NCBI RefSeq assembly: GCF_000279535.1
Contig: NZ_ALCH01000004.1
Span: forward strand, 565,501-629,500
Reading direction: 5' to 3'
Length of the DNA stretch: 64,000 nucleotides
Origin: Streptococcus infantis SPAR10
GTDB lineage: Bacteria > Bacillota > Bacilli > Lactobacillales > Streptococcaceae
Positions within the stretch are counted from its first letter, which is position 1. The number at the start of each line of letters is the position of its first letter. A program made the position numbers and the translations under genes. Positions 18,367 to 27,415 of the stretch are shown here, piece by piece. The notes under the pieces were generated by a model. The model was not told the origin of the DNA, searched no databases, and saw only the letters and a list, made by a program, of their open reading frames with translations.

Positions 18367-18398
18367 GGGAGAAATGCTAGGTTTCTCTCTTTTATTTT
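18367..18398 (+). terminator. Terminator after the transporter fragment
   Basis: GGAGAAA/TTTCTCT stem and a T-rich tail (CTTTTATTTT). Confidence 0.55.
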
Positions 18399-18490
18399 AG
18401 TTAAAAATATATTAATTATAATAAATAGTTCTAGAAGTTCAGGAATTGTTTTCAGTGATATTAGAAGTCTAAAACCTTAAAACTACAAGA

Positions 18491-18505
18491 GTGTAAACGA
18501 TTCCG
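18491..18505 (+). promoter_or_regulatory. Candidate CcpA cre site upstream of the formate transporter
   Basis: GTGTAAACGATTCCG matches every fixed core position of the cre pattern (TG-AA-CG----C) but not the two outer W positions. It lies about 65 bp upstream of the -10 box TGT-TATAAT (18568-18573). A 13-bp palindrome, GGAAAGCCTTTCC (18537-18549), overlaps the -35 area. Confidence 0.4.
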
Positions 18506-18602
18506 ATAATTTTAAAAAATATTAGTGATTGATTTAGGAAAGCCTTTCCATAAAGTTGATTTTATGTTATAATATTCACAAATAAAAGTTTTAGGAGTTT
18601 AT

Positions 18603-19400
18603 ATGGTCTCATCAGAATTTATTTCAAAAATCGAATTTGCTTGTAAGAAAAAGGAAAGTCTTTATTCGAATAGTAAATTTAAGTATGCTATCCGTTCAAT
18701 GTTTGCAGGTGCATTCCTTACCTTCAGTACAGCAGCTGGAGCTGTTGGTGCTGACTTGATCAATAAGATCGCTCCTGGTAGCGGACGCTTCCTTTTCCCA
18801 TTTGTGTTCGCTTGGGGATTGGCCTACATTGTCTTCTTGAATGCTGAGTTGGTAACATCAAACATGATGTTTTTAACAGCTGGTAGTTTTTTGAAAAAAA
18901 TTAGCTGGAGAAAAACAGCTGAAATTCTCTTGTATTGTACTTTCTTTAACTTAATTGGTGCGCTTATCGCTGGTTGGGGATTTGCACACTCAGCAGCCTA
19001 CGCAAATCTAACACATGATAGCTTTATTTCTGGAGTTGTAGAAATGAAGTTGGGACGCTCTAATGAACTAGTTTTACTTGAAGGTATTTTAGCGAATATC
19101 TTTGTAAACATCGCCATCCTTTCATTCGTTTTGGTTAAAGATGGTGGAGCTAAACTTTGGTTAGTTCTTTCAGCTATTTATATGTTTGTATTCTTAACAA
19201 ACGAACACATCGCCGCAAACTTTGCATCATTTGCTATCGTGAAATTCAGTGTTGCTGCTGATTCGATCGCAAACTTTGGTATCGGCAACATCCTTCGTCA
19301 CTGGGGTGTGACCTTCATCGGTAACTTTATCGGCGGTGGTCTACTGATGGGATTGCCTTATGCCTTCTTAAACAAAAACGAAGATACATACGTAGATTAA
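18603..19400 (+). CDS. Formate/nitrite transporter family protein
   Basis: A pentameric FNT-type channel, 265 residues, six membrane helices. Typical features are the soluble N-terminal helix, the FAGAFLTFSTAAGAVGAD entry loop, NAELVTSNMM, and the conserved NEHIAANFASF and LRHWG segments. In fermentative streptococci the likely substrate is formate made by pyruvate formate-lyase; that is inference. TTAGGAG precedes the ATG. A decayed copy of its 3' half lies just upstream. Confidence 0.92.
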   Translation: MVSSEFISKIEFACKKKESLYSNSKFKYAIRSMFAGAFLTFSTAAGAVGADLINKIAPGSGRFLFPFVFAWGLAYIVFLNAELVTSNMMFLTAGSFLKKISWRKTAEILLYCTFFNLIGALIAGWGFAHSAAYANLTHDSFISGVVEMKLGRSNELVLLEGILANIFVNIAILSFVLVKDGGAKLWLVLSAIYMFVFLTNEHIAANFASFAIVKFSVAADSIANFGIGNILRHWGVTFIGNFIGGGLLMGLPYAFLNKNEDTYVD

Positions 19401-19426
19401 AAGTTGGATTGATTCCAACTTTTTCT
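19400..19426 (+). terminator. Terminator of the formate transporter
   Basis: AAAGTTGGA/TCCAACTTT stem with loop TTGAT and a T tail. Confidence 0.88.
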
Positions 19427-19480
19427 TTTTGTTTTTCCATGCTATAATGAATGGAGAATAGTTTGATATAGAGGAAAATC

Positions 19481-20755
19481 ATGAACGAAATTAAATGTCC
19501 AAATTGTGGCGAAGTTTTTACAGTTAATGAAAGTCAATATGCAGAACTGATTTCTCAAGTTCGCACTGTAGAGTTTGACAAGGAGTTACATGCGCGAATC
19601 AAGCAAGAATTGACATTGGTGGAGCAAAAGGCCTTGAATGAACAACAGGTAAAACTCGCTCAAAAGGATCAAGAAATTGCCCAGCTTCAAAGTCAAATCC
19701 AAAACTTCGATACAGAAAAAGAATTGGCCAAGAAAGAAGTGGAGCAAAGTGCTAGCCAAAGCCTGTTAGAAAAAGAAAAAGAGGTCCAAGCTCTTGAGAA
19801 TCAATTGGCTACCTTGCGCTTGGAGCATGAAAATCAACTACAAAAAACTCTTTCTGATCTTGAAAAAGAACGCGATCAGGTTAAAAATCAACTCCTTTTA
19901 CAAGAAAAAGAAAATGAGCTTTCTCTTGCTTCGGTGAAACAAAACTATGAAGCACAGCTCAAGGCAGCTAGTGAGCAAGTTGAGTTTTACAAGAATTTCA
20001 AGGCACAACAATCTACAAAAGCTATCGGTGAAAGTCTAGAACAGTATGCAGAGAGCGAGTTTAACAAGGTTCGTAGTTTCGCATTTCCTAATGCCTATTT
20101 CGAAAAAGACAATAAGATTTCTGCGCGTGGTTCTAAGGGCGATTTTATCTTCCGTGATTTTGATGAAAATGGGCTGGATTTCATTTCCATCATGTTTGAG
20201 ATGAAAAATGAAGCGGACGGAACTGAGAAGAAGCACAAGAATTCAGATTTTTACAAGGAGTTGGACAAGGACCGCCGTGAGAAGAACTGTGAGTATGCAG
20301 TTTTGGTAAGTATGCTTGAGGCTGACAATGATTACTTCAATACTGGAATTGTTGATGTCAGTCACGAGTATGAGAAAATGTACGTCGTGCGTCCTCAATT
20401 CTTTATCCAACTGATTGGGCTCTTGCGCAATGCTGCCCTTAATTCCCTAAAATACAAGCAGGAACTAGCACTTATACGTGAGCAAAACATTGATATTACT
20501 CACTTTGAAGAAGACTTAGAAGACTTCAAGGTAGCTTTTGCTAAGAACTACAATTCGGCTTCAGTCAACTTCGGCAAGGCTATTGACGAAATCGACAAGG
20601 CCATCAAGCGGATGGAAGAAGTCAAGAAATTCCTAACCACATCAGAAAATCAACTCCGCCTCGCCAATAATAAATTGGACGATGTTTCCGTTAAAAAATT
20701 GACACGGAAAAATCCAACCATGAAGGCTAAGTTTGATGCTTTGAAGGAAGATTAG
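19481..20755 (+). CDS. DUF2130 protein (zinc ribbon, coiled coil, nuclease-like domain)
   Basis: The 424 residues have an N-terminal half zinc ribbon (CPNCGEVF, 5-12), a long coiled coil (about 30-170, rich in Glu/Gln/Leu/Lys) and a C-terminal DUF2130 domain (about 190-400). The domain has KGDFIFRDFDENGLDFISIMFEMKNE, where D and E-x-K fit the restriction-endonuclease-like fold proposed for this family. Function is unproven. It has an extended TGC-TATAAT promoter (19443-19448), and a GNAT gene follows 9 bases later. Confidence 0.86.
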   Translation: MNEIKCPNCGEVFTVNESQYAELISQVRTVEFDKELHARIKQELTLVEQKALNEQQVKLAQKDQEIAQLQSQIQNFDTEKELAKKEVEQSASQSLLEKEKEVQALENQLATLRLEHENQLQKTLSDLEKERDQVKNQLLLQEKENELSLASVKQNYEAQLKAASEQVEFYKNFKAQQSTKAIGESLEQYAESEFNKVRSFAFPNAYFEKDNKISARGSKGDFIFRDFDENGLDFISIMFEMKNEADGTEKKHKNSDFYKELDKDRREKNCEYAVLVSMLEADNDYFNTGIVDVSHEYEKMYVVRPQFFIQLIGLLRNAALNSLKYKQELALIREQNIDITHFEEDLEDFKVAFAKNYNSASVNFGKAIDEIDKAIKRMEEVKKFLTTSENQLRLANNKLDDVSVKKLTRKNPTMKAKFDALKED

Positions 20756-20764
20756 GAGGCTCCT

Positions 20765-21193
20765 ATGCAGATACGAAAAGCAACCATAAAAGATGCTGAA
20801 GCACTATTGTCTCTATATGAAGACTTGGGCTATCCAACGACCGCTTCTAAGCTGTCTCGACGTTTAGAAATGATTCTTTCTCAGCCGCATTATGGCTGTC
20901 TTTTAGCTGAAAGAAACGGAGAAATTTTAGGTTTCTTAGGTTACGCAAAGCTCTTCTTTTTTGAAGCAGATGGATCTTACTATCGTATTTTGGCTTTGTC
21001 AGTTGCAAAAGAAACAAGACGACAAGGAATTGCTAGTAGGCTAATTGATGAATTGAAAAAACAAGCGGTAAAAGAAGGAGTTAAGGCACTGGCTCTAAAT
21101 AGTGGTTTAACCGCTGAACGTAATGCTGCACATCAGTTTTATCAGGCGGTTGGATTTGAAAAAGTTACTCTCGGCTTTGCCTTGTATTTATAA
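20765..21193 (+). CDS. GNAT family N-acetyltransferase
   Basis: A 142-residue single-domain GNAT with the acetyl-CoA loop RRQGIASRLIDEL and C-terminal FYQAVGFEKV. The start follows GGAGG at the end of the DUF2130 gene, so the two are probably co-transcribed. The substrate cannot be read from sequence. Confidence 0.88.
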   Translation: MQIRKATIKDAEALLSLYEDLGYPTTASKLSRRLEMILSQPHYGCLLAERNGEILGFLGYAKLFFFEADGSYYRILALSVAKETRRQGIASRLIDELKKQAVKEGVKALALNSGLTAERNAAHQFYQAVGFEKVTLGFALYL

Positions 21194-21239
21194 ATTCAAC
21201 ATAAATAAATCATGAAAAAATAGTAGAGGGAATGAGGTA

Positions 21240-22043
21240 ATGTCTTCGACAAAAGGGAAAACCTTATATTTTAATGAAAAGAGCATGGACTATGTAACAT
21301 TTGGAAAAGGAAATCAACCTCTGGTGATTATACCAGGATTGGGCGATGGACTACAAACGGTTAAAGGTATGGCTATGCCTTTTTCAATCACATACCGTAT
21401 ACTTGCCGAACGTTACAAAATTTATGTTTTTTCTCGAATCAATGAGTTGAGGCAGGAGTATACGACACGGGATATGGCAACAGATGTAGCAGAAGCAATG
21501 GAGATATTAAATATTACCAGTGCCTATGTTATGGGGATTTCGCAAGGTGGAATGATTGCCCAATGGTTGGTGGCGGATTTCCCAGAAAAGGTTCAAAAGC
21601 TAGTTTTGGCTGTTACAACTGCAAAACTAAGTAATCTAGGTAGGGAGAGAATTAGTTGCTGGCTGAACCTGATTCAAACAGGTACTTATCAAGATCTGAT
21701 GATTGATATTGCTCGTCACTCTTATACGACTAAATCCTTTGGAAAATTTAAATACCTTTATCGAATAATGGGAATCTTTGGAAATATTAAAGATAAACAA
21801 CGTATTGATATTCAGGCTGTATCTTGTTTGAAACATGATAGTTTAGATTTTTTGGAAAAAATTAACTGCTCTACGTTAATCGTTGGAGCAGAAAATGATG
21901 ATGTTCTTGGCGTAGATGGTTCGCTTGGATTGCATCAGCATATCAAAGGTAGCCAACTGATTATTTTACCAGGGTGTGGGCATGCGCTATATGAACAGAA
22001 TAAGGATTTCCAAAAGAGAGTTTTAGTATTTTTAGAAAGTTAA
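21240..22043 (+). CDS. Alpha/beta hydrolase
   Basis: The 267-residue alpha/beta-hydrolase fold has the oxyanion motif IIPGLGDG, nucleophile elbow MGISQGGM, the acid in VGAENDDVLG and the histidine in CGHALYE. It lies 3 bases before truB with good coupling, but a functional link is not evident. The substrate is unknown; the family covers esterases and peptidases. Confidence 0.86.
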   Translation: MSSTKGKTLYFNEKSMDYVTFGKGNQPLVIIPGLGDGLQTVKGMAMPFSITYRILAERYKIYVFSRINELRQEYTTRDMATDVAEAMEILNITSAYVMGISQGGMIAQWLVADFPEKVQKLVLAVTTAKLSNLGRERISCWLNLIQTGTYQDLMIDIARHSYTTKSFGKFKYLYRIMGIFGNIKDKQRIDIQAVSCLKHDSLDFLEKINCSTLIVGAENDDVLGVDGSLGLHQHIKGSQLIILPGCGHALYEQNKDFQKRVLVFLES

Positions 22044-22046
22044 TGA

Positions 22047-22925
22047 ATGAACGGTATTATCAACTTAAAAAAAGAAGCAGGGATGACCTCGCATGATGCG
22101 GTTTTTAAACTGCGTAAGATTTTAGGGACTAAGAAAATCGGACACGGTGGGACCTTGGATCCGGATGTTGTGGGTGTTTTACCCATTGCTGTTGGAAAGG
22201 CGACTCGCATGGTTGAGTTCATGCAGGATGAGGGCAAAGTCTATGAGGGAGAAATAACTCTTGGTTATTCTACAACAACTGAGGATGCTAGTGGTGAAAT
22301 AGTTGCAGAAACTCCTGTTTTAGCTTCACTGGATGAAAAACTTGTCGATGAGGCGATTGCTAGTCTAACTGGTCCGATTACTCAAATCCCACCTCTGTAC
22401 TCAGCTGTCAAGGTCAATGGTCGCAAGCTCTATGAGTATGCGCGTGCTGGTCAGGAAGTGGAGCGTCCAGAACGTCAGGTAACGATTTATAGTTTTGAAA
22501 GAACGAGTCCGATTTGTTATGAGGACAAACTTGCGCGTTTTACCTTCCGAGTAAAATGTAGCAAGGGAACCTATATCCGTACCTTATCGGTTGACTTGGG
22601 CGAGAAGCTTGGTTATGCAGCTCACATGTCTCATCTTACACGGACTAGTGCAGCTGGTTTACGGTTAGAAGATTCCTTGACTTTAGAAGAAATTGCCCAA
22701 AAAGTAGAGGCTGGAAAACTGGACTTTCTCCATCCACTCGAGATTGGGACAGGGGATTTAGTTAAGGTTTATCTTACTTCGGAACAGGCAGAGGAAGTCC
22801 GCTTTGGACGCTTTATTGAGTTAGTGTGTAGCGAGAAAGAAGTTGCCGCTTTCGAAGGTGAGAAGCTACTTGCTATTATGGAGAAACGTGATTATCTCTA
22901 CAAACCAAGAAAGGTTTTCTCTTAA
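22047..22925 (+). CDS. truB: tRNA pseudouridine(55) synthase TruB
   Basis: Makes pseudouridine 55 in the T-loop of tRNAs. The 292 residues include the catalytic-Asp motif [17 protein letters not shown], the [20 protein letters not shown] segment, [11 protein letters not shown] and a C-terminal PUA-like tail. In many Firmicutes truB is followed by ribF; here ribF is about 10 kb away. Confidence 0.96.
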   Translation: MNGIINLKKEAGMTSHDAVFKLRKILGTKKIGHGGTLDPDVVGVLPIAVGKATRMVEFMQDEGKVYEGEITLGYSTTTEDASGEIVAETPVLASLDEKLVDEAIASLTGPITQIPPLYSAVKVNGRKLYEYARAGQEVERPERQVTIYSFERTSPICYEDKLARFTFRVKCSKGTYIRTLSVDLGEKLGYAAHMSHLTRTSAAGLRLEDSLTLEEIAQKVEAGKLDFLHPLEIGTGDLVKVYLTSEQAEEVRFGRFIELVCSEKEVAAFEGEKLLAIMEKRDYLYKPRKVFS

Positions 22926-22961
22926 AATTATACTGAATAAACGATTTTTATCTACTAGTCT

Positions 22962-22987
22962 AAAGATGAGATGCTCTCATCTTTTTA
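22962..22987 (+). terminator. Terminator of truB
   Basis: AAAGATGAGA/TCTCATCTTT stem, loop TGC, T tail. Confidence 0.9.
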
Positions 22988-23053
22988 AAATATTAGCCGA
23001 TAAATAGTTTTTAAATTTTATGTCTTAAAAAACCATTGAAAATACAGTGTTAT

Positions 23054-23082
23054 TTGACAGTTTTGCTTACTTATGATAAGAT
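23054..23082 (+). promoter_or_regulatory. Strong consensus promoter
   Basis: TTGACA (23054-23059), 17-bp spacer, TGA-TAAGAT (-10 at 23077-23082). It drives the DUF536 gene. Confidence 0.85.
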
Positions 23083-23119
23083 TTAATTTAAGAAAAGCTA
23101 GAGGAAAATAGAGGATATT

Positions 23120-23611
23120 ATGAGTATTGAAATGACTGTCAGTGAGATTGCTGAGGTCTTGGGACTATCCCGACAAGCAATCAATAATCGTGTCAAAGAA
23201 TTACCAGAAGAAGATATTACAAAAAACGACAAGGGTGTTACTGTTGTTACTCGCAGTGGATTGATCAAACTTGAAGAAATCTACAAAAAGACTATCTTTG
23301 AAGATGAACCGGTTAGTGATGAAGTTAAGCAACGAGAACTTATGGAAATTCTTGTTGATGAAAAGAATGCTGAAATCATTCGTCTTTATGAGCAATTGAA
23401 AGCTAAAGATAAACAACTGGCTGAAAAAGATGAACAGATGCGAGTCAAAGACCGCCAAATCGCTGAAAAAGATAAGCAATTGGATCAACAACAACAGTTG
23501 ACTCTTCAAGCAATGAAGGATCAAGAAACACTTCAGTTGGAGTTGGATCAAGCTAAGCAAGAAGTACAAGCATCGAAGAAAGGCTTCTTTGCTCGCTTAT
23601 TTGGAAAATAA
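23120..23611 (+). CDS. DUF536 protein: HTH plus coiled coil
   Basis: The 163 residues start with a helix-turn-helix (EIAEVLGLSRQAINNRVKEL, about 8-27), followed by a coiled coil (about 65-150) with KDKQLAEKDEQ-type repeats and a short C-terminal GFFARLFGK that may touch the membrane. The architecture is that of DUF536 proteins in streptococci and on some plasmids. A DNA-binding or DNA-organising role is inferred, not shown. Confidence 0.82.
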   Translation: MSIEMTVSEIAEVLGLSRQAINNRVKELPEEDITKNDKGVTVVTRSGLIKLEEIYKKTIFEDEPVSDEVKQRELMEILVDEKNAEIIRLYEQLKAKDKQLAEKDEQMRVKDRQIAEKDKQLDQQQQLTLQAMKDQETLQLELDQAKQEVQASKKGFFARLFGK

Positions 23612-23614
23612 GAA

Positions 23615-23657
23615 AAACTGCTTGGTTTCTATGATTAGACCAGGTGGTTTCTTTTTA
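23615..23657 (+). terminator. Terminator after the DUF536 gene
   Basis: A 12-bp stem with several G-T pairs (AAACTGCTTGGT with ACCAGGTGGTTT) followed by CTTTTT. Confidence 0.7.
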
Positions 23658-23679
23658 CAAATCAATAAGGAATGATAAG

Positions 23680-24270
23680 ATGGAAACAGTAAGAGATTAT
23701 ATCTCATTTGACTTAGAATTCAACAAACACCAAGATAAGACTCATTTGATTCAGGTATCGGCAGTACATTTTAAAGATGGTGAAGAAGTAGGACTTTTTG
23801 ACTCTTATGTTCACTCAGATGTACCTTTAAAGAGTTTTATTAATGGTTTGACTGGTATTACTTCAGAGACTCTTAAGAATGCCCCAAAGGTAGAAGAAGT
23901 CCTCCAAAAATTTCAAGATTTTGTTGGTGATTTACCCCTTGTTGGTTATAATGCAGCAAAGAGTGATTTACCGATTTTACTAGAACATGGATTTGACTAT
24001 AGTCATCAATATTTAGTCGATCTCTATAATGAGGCACTTGAGCGACGTAGTTCTGATCTGCATGGAATTGCTAATCTAAAATTACAAACTGTGGCTAATT
24101 TTCTAGGTTTTAAAGGGCAATCTCATAATAGTTTAGAGGATGCTCGTATGACTGCTCGAGTGTATGAAGCTTTTCTGGACTCAGATGAGAGTAGACTGTT
24201 ACTCAATTCTCAAACTAGTCTCAATTCGAATCCATTTGGTGCTTTGGATTTATCACAACTTTTTGATTAG
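23680..24270 (+). CDS. DEDDh 3'-5' exonuclease (DnaQ/RNase T type)
   Basis: The ATG at 23680 follows AAGGAA. The 196-residue product has exonuclease motif I (SFDLEF), motif II (LVGYNAAKSDLPIL) and motif III (HNSLEDARMTA), placing it in the DnaQ-like family with metal-binding acids and the catalytic His. It could act in DNA proofreading or RNA processing. A membrane GDPD gene starts 8 bases downstream. Confidence 0.88.
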   Translation: METVRDYISFDLEFNKHQDKTHLIQVSAVHFKDGEEVGLFDSYVHSDVPLKSFINGLTGITSETLKNAPKVEEVLQKFQDFVGDLPLVGYNAAKSDLPILLEHGFDYSHQYLVDLYNEALERRSSDLHGIANLKLQTVANFLGFKGQSHNSLEDARMTARVYEAFLDSDESRLLLNSQTSLNSNPFGALDLSQLFD

Positions 24271-24278
24271 GAGTTTTT

Positions 24279-26042
24279 ATGAAACCTGAAAAACCGAAAA
24301 AATTGGGTTTTAAAAAGATTTACCTTAATCTAGATAAAATCCTCTTTCTATTCTTTCTAATTTTTATGTTGGTTGACTATATCTGGTTGCCACTTAACTC
24401 AGTGATAGCTGGATTTTTACTAAGTCAGACTGGATATTTGTTTATTTCCTACAACAATATTTTTGAGATTATAAAAAACGCACCCATAGTCAGTCTTGGT
24501 TTTGTAATTTTAATAGCCATCAATCTACTTGTAGCCTATTTTCAACTTAGTATCCTCTTTATTGGAGCTCGCCACCTCCTATATCACGAAAAAAGGACTC
24601 TTATAGAATATAGTCGAAAAGTATTTCGTGAAAGCCTTGCTTTTATGAAGAAGATGACTATTTCAAAAGCTTTGTTTATCTTTTTATTTGTAGCAATGCT
24701 ATTTCCTTTTATCAGGAAGATATTTAAGATTTATTATTTCAATAAAATCGTGATTCCAGAGTTTATTCAAACCTACATGGAAGATAAGTACTGGATGTGG
24801 TGGGTAGCCATTATTATTTTATCACTCTTATTCTTCTATGTTTCTGTTCGCTTGATGTTCACTCTACCTAAGGTCTTTTATGAAAAGATGACGGTCAAGG
24901 AAGCGATCATTTATAGTTTGGATAAAACTAAGAATTTCTTTTGGTTTTATGCCTGGCATTTATTCTTTATTATTGTAAAAACCAATTTATTCTTCTATCT
25001 TCCTCTCATCCCAATATTATCTACTCAGTATATAGTGGATAGCCTTACGCAGAGAGAGTCTCTGGTCCTTGCTATTTTGAATTTTGTTCTTATCAAAAAT
25101 ATCCACTATATGGCATTAACCTATTTCCTTGTAAAATTTACGTCTTTCTTAACAGGAGAAGAACTTGATATTATGCCAAGACGCGAGAAGGACCATATCA
25201 TGAGGTGGGGTGTCATGGTGTGTGCATGTATCTTCTTTGCGATTGAAGGCTATAATTATCTGGAAGCTCCTGTAGTCAATCCACCTCTTGTGATTTCACA
25301 CCGTGGTGTATCGAATGGAAATGGTGTCCAAAATACAGTAGAATCCTTAGAAAAGACAGCGCAGTTAAAACCAGATTTAATCGAGATGGATATTCAGGAA
25401 ACTAAAGATGGTCAATTTGTTATGATGCACGATGCTAATCTTAAAGGCTTAGCTGGTATTAATAAAACACCACAGGATTTGACCTTAGAAGAGTTAAAGC
25501 AGATTGACATTCATGAGAATGGTTATGAGACAAAGATTTCAAGTTTCGATGATTATCTGACTCGTGCAAATGAATTACATCAGAAACTTCTCATTGAGAT
25601 TAAGACCAGCCACAAAGATAGCCCGCAGATGATGGAACATTTTCTAGACAAATACGGTGCAAAAATTAAGGTTTATGGTCATCAAATGCAATCCTTGGAT
25701 TATAAGGTTGTTGAAAAAGTGAGAGAGTATGACACAGATATTCCTGTATACTTTATTCTTCCCTATAATTCTGTTTTTCCTAGAACGGTTGCTACAGGCT
25801 ACACAATGGAGTATTCTACTTTAGATGAATATTTTGTGACGAAACTATGGAATACTGAGCAAAAACTCTATGTTTGGACAATCAATAGTTCGGAATCATT
25901 TAATAAGTCTTTTCACCTAGGTGTTGACGGAATGATCACGGATGACTTAAAAAACATAAAAGAAGAACTAGTAACTGCTCAGGAAGACCCTGAATATAGT
26001 GACTTATTGCTAAATAAAGCAACTGAGTTCTTTGCTTATTGA
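24279..26042 (+). CDS. Membrane glycerophosphodiester phosphodiesterase
   Basis: The 587 residues split into an N-terminal membrane part (about 1-340, seven or more hydrophobic helices) and a C-terminal GDPD TIM barrel (about 345-575). The barrel has the catalytic ISHRGV and ENT-like QNTVESL, metal ligands EMDIQ and HD (MMHDANL), and IEIKTS. Such proteins may cleave glycerophosphodiesters or lipoteichoic acid units at the membrane. The start follows AGGAG at the exonuclease stop. Confidence 0.9.
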   Translation: MKPEKPKKLGFKKIYLNLDKILFLFFLIFMLVDYIWLPLNSVIAGFLLSQTGYLFISYNNIFEIIKNAPIVSLGFVILIAINLLVAYFQLSILFIGARHLLYHEKRTLIEYSRKVFRESLAFMKKMTISKALFIFLFVAMLFPFIRKIFKIYYFNKIVIPEFIQTYMEDKYWMWWVAIIILSLLFFYVSVRLMFTLPKVFYEKMTVKEAIIYSLDKTKNFFWFYAWHLFFIIVKTNLFFYLPLIPILSTQYIVDSLTQRESLVLAILNFVLIKNIHYMALTYFLVKFTSFLTGEELDIMPRREKDHIMRWGVMVCACIFFAIEGYNYLEAPVVNPPLVISHRGVSNGNGVQNTVESLEKTAQLKPDLIEMDIQETKDGQFVMMHDANLKGLAGINKTPQDLTLEELKQIDIHENGYETKISSFDDYLTRANELHQKLLIEIKTSHKDSPQMMEHFLDKYGAKIKVYGHQMQSLDYKVVEKVREYDTDIPVYFILPYNSVFPRTVATGYTMEYSTLDEYFVTKLWNTEQKLYVWTINSSESFNKSFHLGVDGMITDDLKNIKEELVTAQEDPEYSDLLLNKATEFFAY

Positions 26043-26050
26043 CATAAATT

Positions 26051-26079
26051 AAAAGAGGCTGTAAACCAGCCTCTTTTTG
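26051..26079. terminator. Bidirectional terminator, GDPD / ebfC
   Basis: AAAGAGGCTG/CAGCCTCTTT stem with loop TAAAC and T tract, between convergent genes. Confidence 0.9.
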
Positions 26080-26086
26080 TACGATA

Positions 26087-26386
26087 TTAAAAAGGTAATT
26101 TACCTGCGAATGCACCAAGTTTCTTCTTAGTAGTTTCATCAATTTGTTCAAGAGCAGCATTGAGCGCTTGAACAGTCATATCTGAAAGTGTTTCAATATC
26201 TTCAGTATCCACAACTGCAGGATCAAAATCGATTTTTACGACTTTTTTATCACCTGTTAAGGTAGCAGTTACAAGGTTTTGAGCAGAAGTTCCAACAAAT
26301 TCTGTGGCAGCCAATTCAGCTTGGCTTTGCTCCATTTGTTTTTGAAGTTTTTGAGCTTGACGCATCATGTTTTGCATATTCATCAT
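26087..26386 (-). CDS. ebfC: Nucleoid-associated protein EbfC/YbaB
   Basis: A 99-residue small DNA-binding protein. The N-terminal Met/Gln-rich helix ([20 protein letters not shown]) and the central [13 protein letters not shown] strand region are standard for YbaB/EbfC. It is a dimeric tweezer-like protein that coats DNA. Here it is a single gene, not next to recR or dnaX. Confidence 0.94.
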   Translation of the reverse strand: MMNMQNMMRQAQKLQKQMEQSQAELAATEFVGTSAQNLVTATLTGDKKVVKIDFDPAVVDTEDIETLSDMTVQALNAALEQIDETTKKKLGAFAGKLPF

Positions 26387-26705
26387 GGCGGTAGTTAGCT
26401 TCCTTTTCTTTTATTTTCCATTTTATTTTAACAATTTTAATTGGAAAAGTCTAATTAAAATTTCAGGATCTCTATACATATCAACCAATGATTTAAGGTT
26501 TCTTTAAGCTTACTATATTATTCTGAAGAACTCTATTTTAAGCGAGAAATAAAAATGCAAGGATTCATTTTTTTATGTTCAAATCCTAAAGTGTTCTCGA
26601 CATCAGTTTCTAACTGGAAAGAACTAGTATTTCTTTCAAGATAGTGCTAGATTATGATATAATAGTAAAGAATGAGTTTTTAGAACAAACTAAAGGAGAA
26701 TCGAT
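26387..26705. other. Intergenic region holding the lic operon promoters
   Basis: About 320 bp between divergent ebfC and tarI. It holds the CiaR-type promoter (26492-26519), a second TGA-TATAAT promoter (-10 at 26658-26663) and AAAGGAG before tarI. No open reading frame is supported. Confidence 0.75.
26492..26519 (+). promoter_or_regulatory. CiaR-binding direct repeat and lic promoter P1
   Basis: A perfect TTTAAG-N5-TTTAAG (26492-26497 and 26503-26508) followed 5 bp later by TATATT (26514-26519). This is the CiaR consensus, and the lic operon is a known direct CiaR target in pneumococcus. Confidence 0.88.
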
Positions 26706-27413
26706 ATGATTTACGCTGGAATTTTAGCAGGTGGTACCGGCACGCGCATGGGTATTAGTAACCTACCCAAACAATTTCTTGAGTTGGGAGATCGCCCAAT
26801 CTTGATCCATACAATTGAAAAATTTGTCTTAGAGCCAAGTATCGAAAAGATTGTGGTTGGAGTTCACGGAGACTGGGTGACACACGCAGAAGACTTAGTT
26901 GAAAAATTCCTTCCACTCCACAAGGACCGTATCATCATCACAAAAGGTGGGGCGGATCGTAATTCTAGTATTGAAAAGATTATTGAAGCTATCGATGCTT
27001 ATCGTCCAATTACGGAAGATGATATCGTGGTCACACATGACTCAGTTCGTCCTTTTATCACACTTCGAATGATTCAAGATAACATTGCACTTGCGCAAAA
27101 TCATGATGCTGTTGATACAGTAGTTGAAGCAGTAGATACCATTGTTGAAAGTACAAACGGTCAGTTTATCACTGATATTCCAAATCGTGCTCATCTCTAT
27201 CAAGGGCAAACTCCTCAAACCTTCCGATGTAAAGACTTCATTGATTTGTATGGTTCTTTATCAGCAGAAGAAAAAGAAATTTTAACAGATGCATGTAAAA
27301 TCTTTGTCATTAAGGGTAAAGATGTAGCCTTGGCAAAAGGTGAATACTCAAACCTTAAAATTACAACAGTTACAGACTTGAAGATTGCTAAAAGCATGAT
27401 TGAGAAAGAATAG
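26706..27413 (+). CDS. tarI: Ribitol-5-phosphate cytidylyltransferase TarI
   Basis: Makes CDP-ribitol for teichoic acid. The 235-residue IspD-like nucleotidyltransferase has ILAGGTGTRMG (7-17), the HDSVRPF metal/substrate segment and QTPQTFR. The neighbours tarJ and lic genes, not MEP-pathway genes, assign it to ribitol rather than isoprenoid synthesis. First gene of the lic operon, under the CiaR promoter. Confidence 0.94.
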   Translation: MIYAGILAGGTGTRMGISNLPKQFLELGDRPILIHTIEKFVLEPSIEKIVVGVHGDWVTHAEDLVEKFLPLHKDRIIITKGGADRNSSIEKIIEAIDAYRPITEDDIVVTHDSVRPFITLRMIQDNIALAQNHDAVDTVVEAVDTIVESTNGQFITDIPNRAHLYQGQTPQTFRCKDFIDLYGSLSAEEKEILTDACKIFVIKGKDVALAKGEYSNLKITTVTDLKIAKSMIEKE

Positions 27414-27415
27414 AC

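Noticed and set aside
22047..22060. truB-ribF operon as in many Firmicutes
   Set aside because: ribF lies about 10 kb away with its own promoter.
23201..23569. 122-codon antisense frame opposite the DUF536 coiled coil
   Set aside because: Leu/Ile/Phe-rich artefact of reading a Lys/Glu/Gln coiled coil backward; no start signals.
26706..27413. IspD of the MEP isoprenoid pathway
   Set aside because: The fold is shared, but the tarJ and lic neighbours point to ribitol-phosphate cytidylylation.
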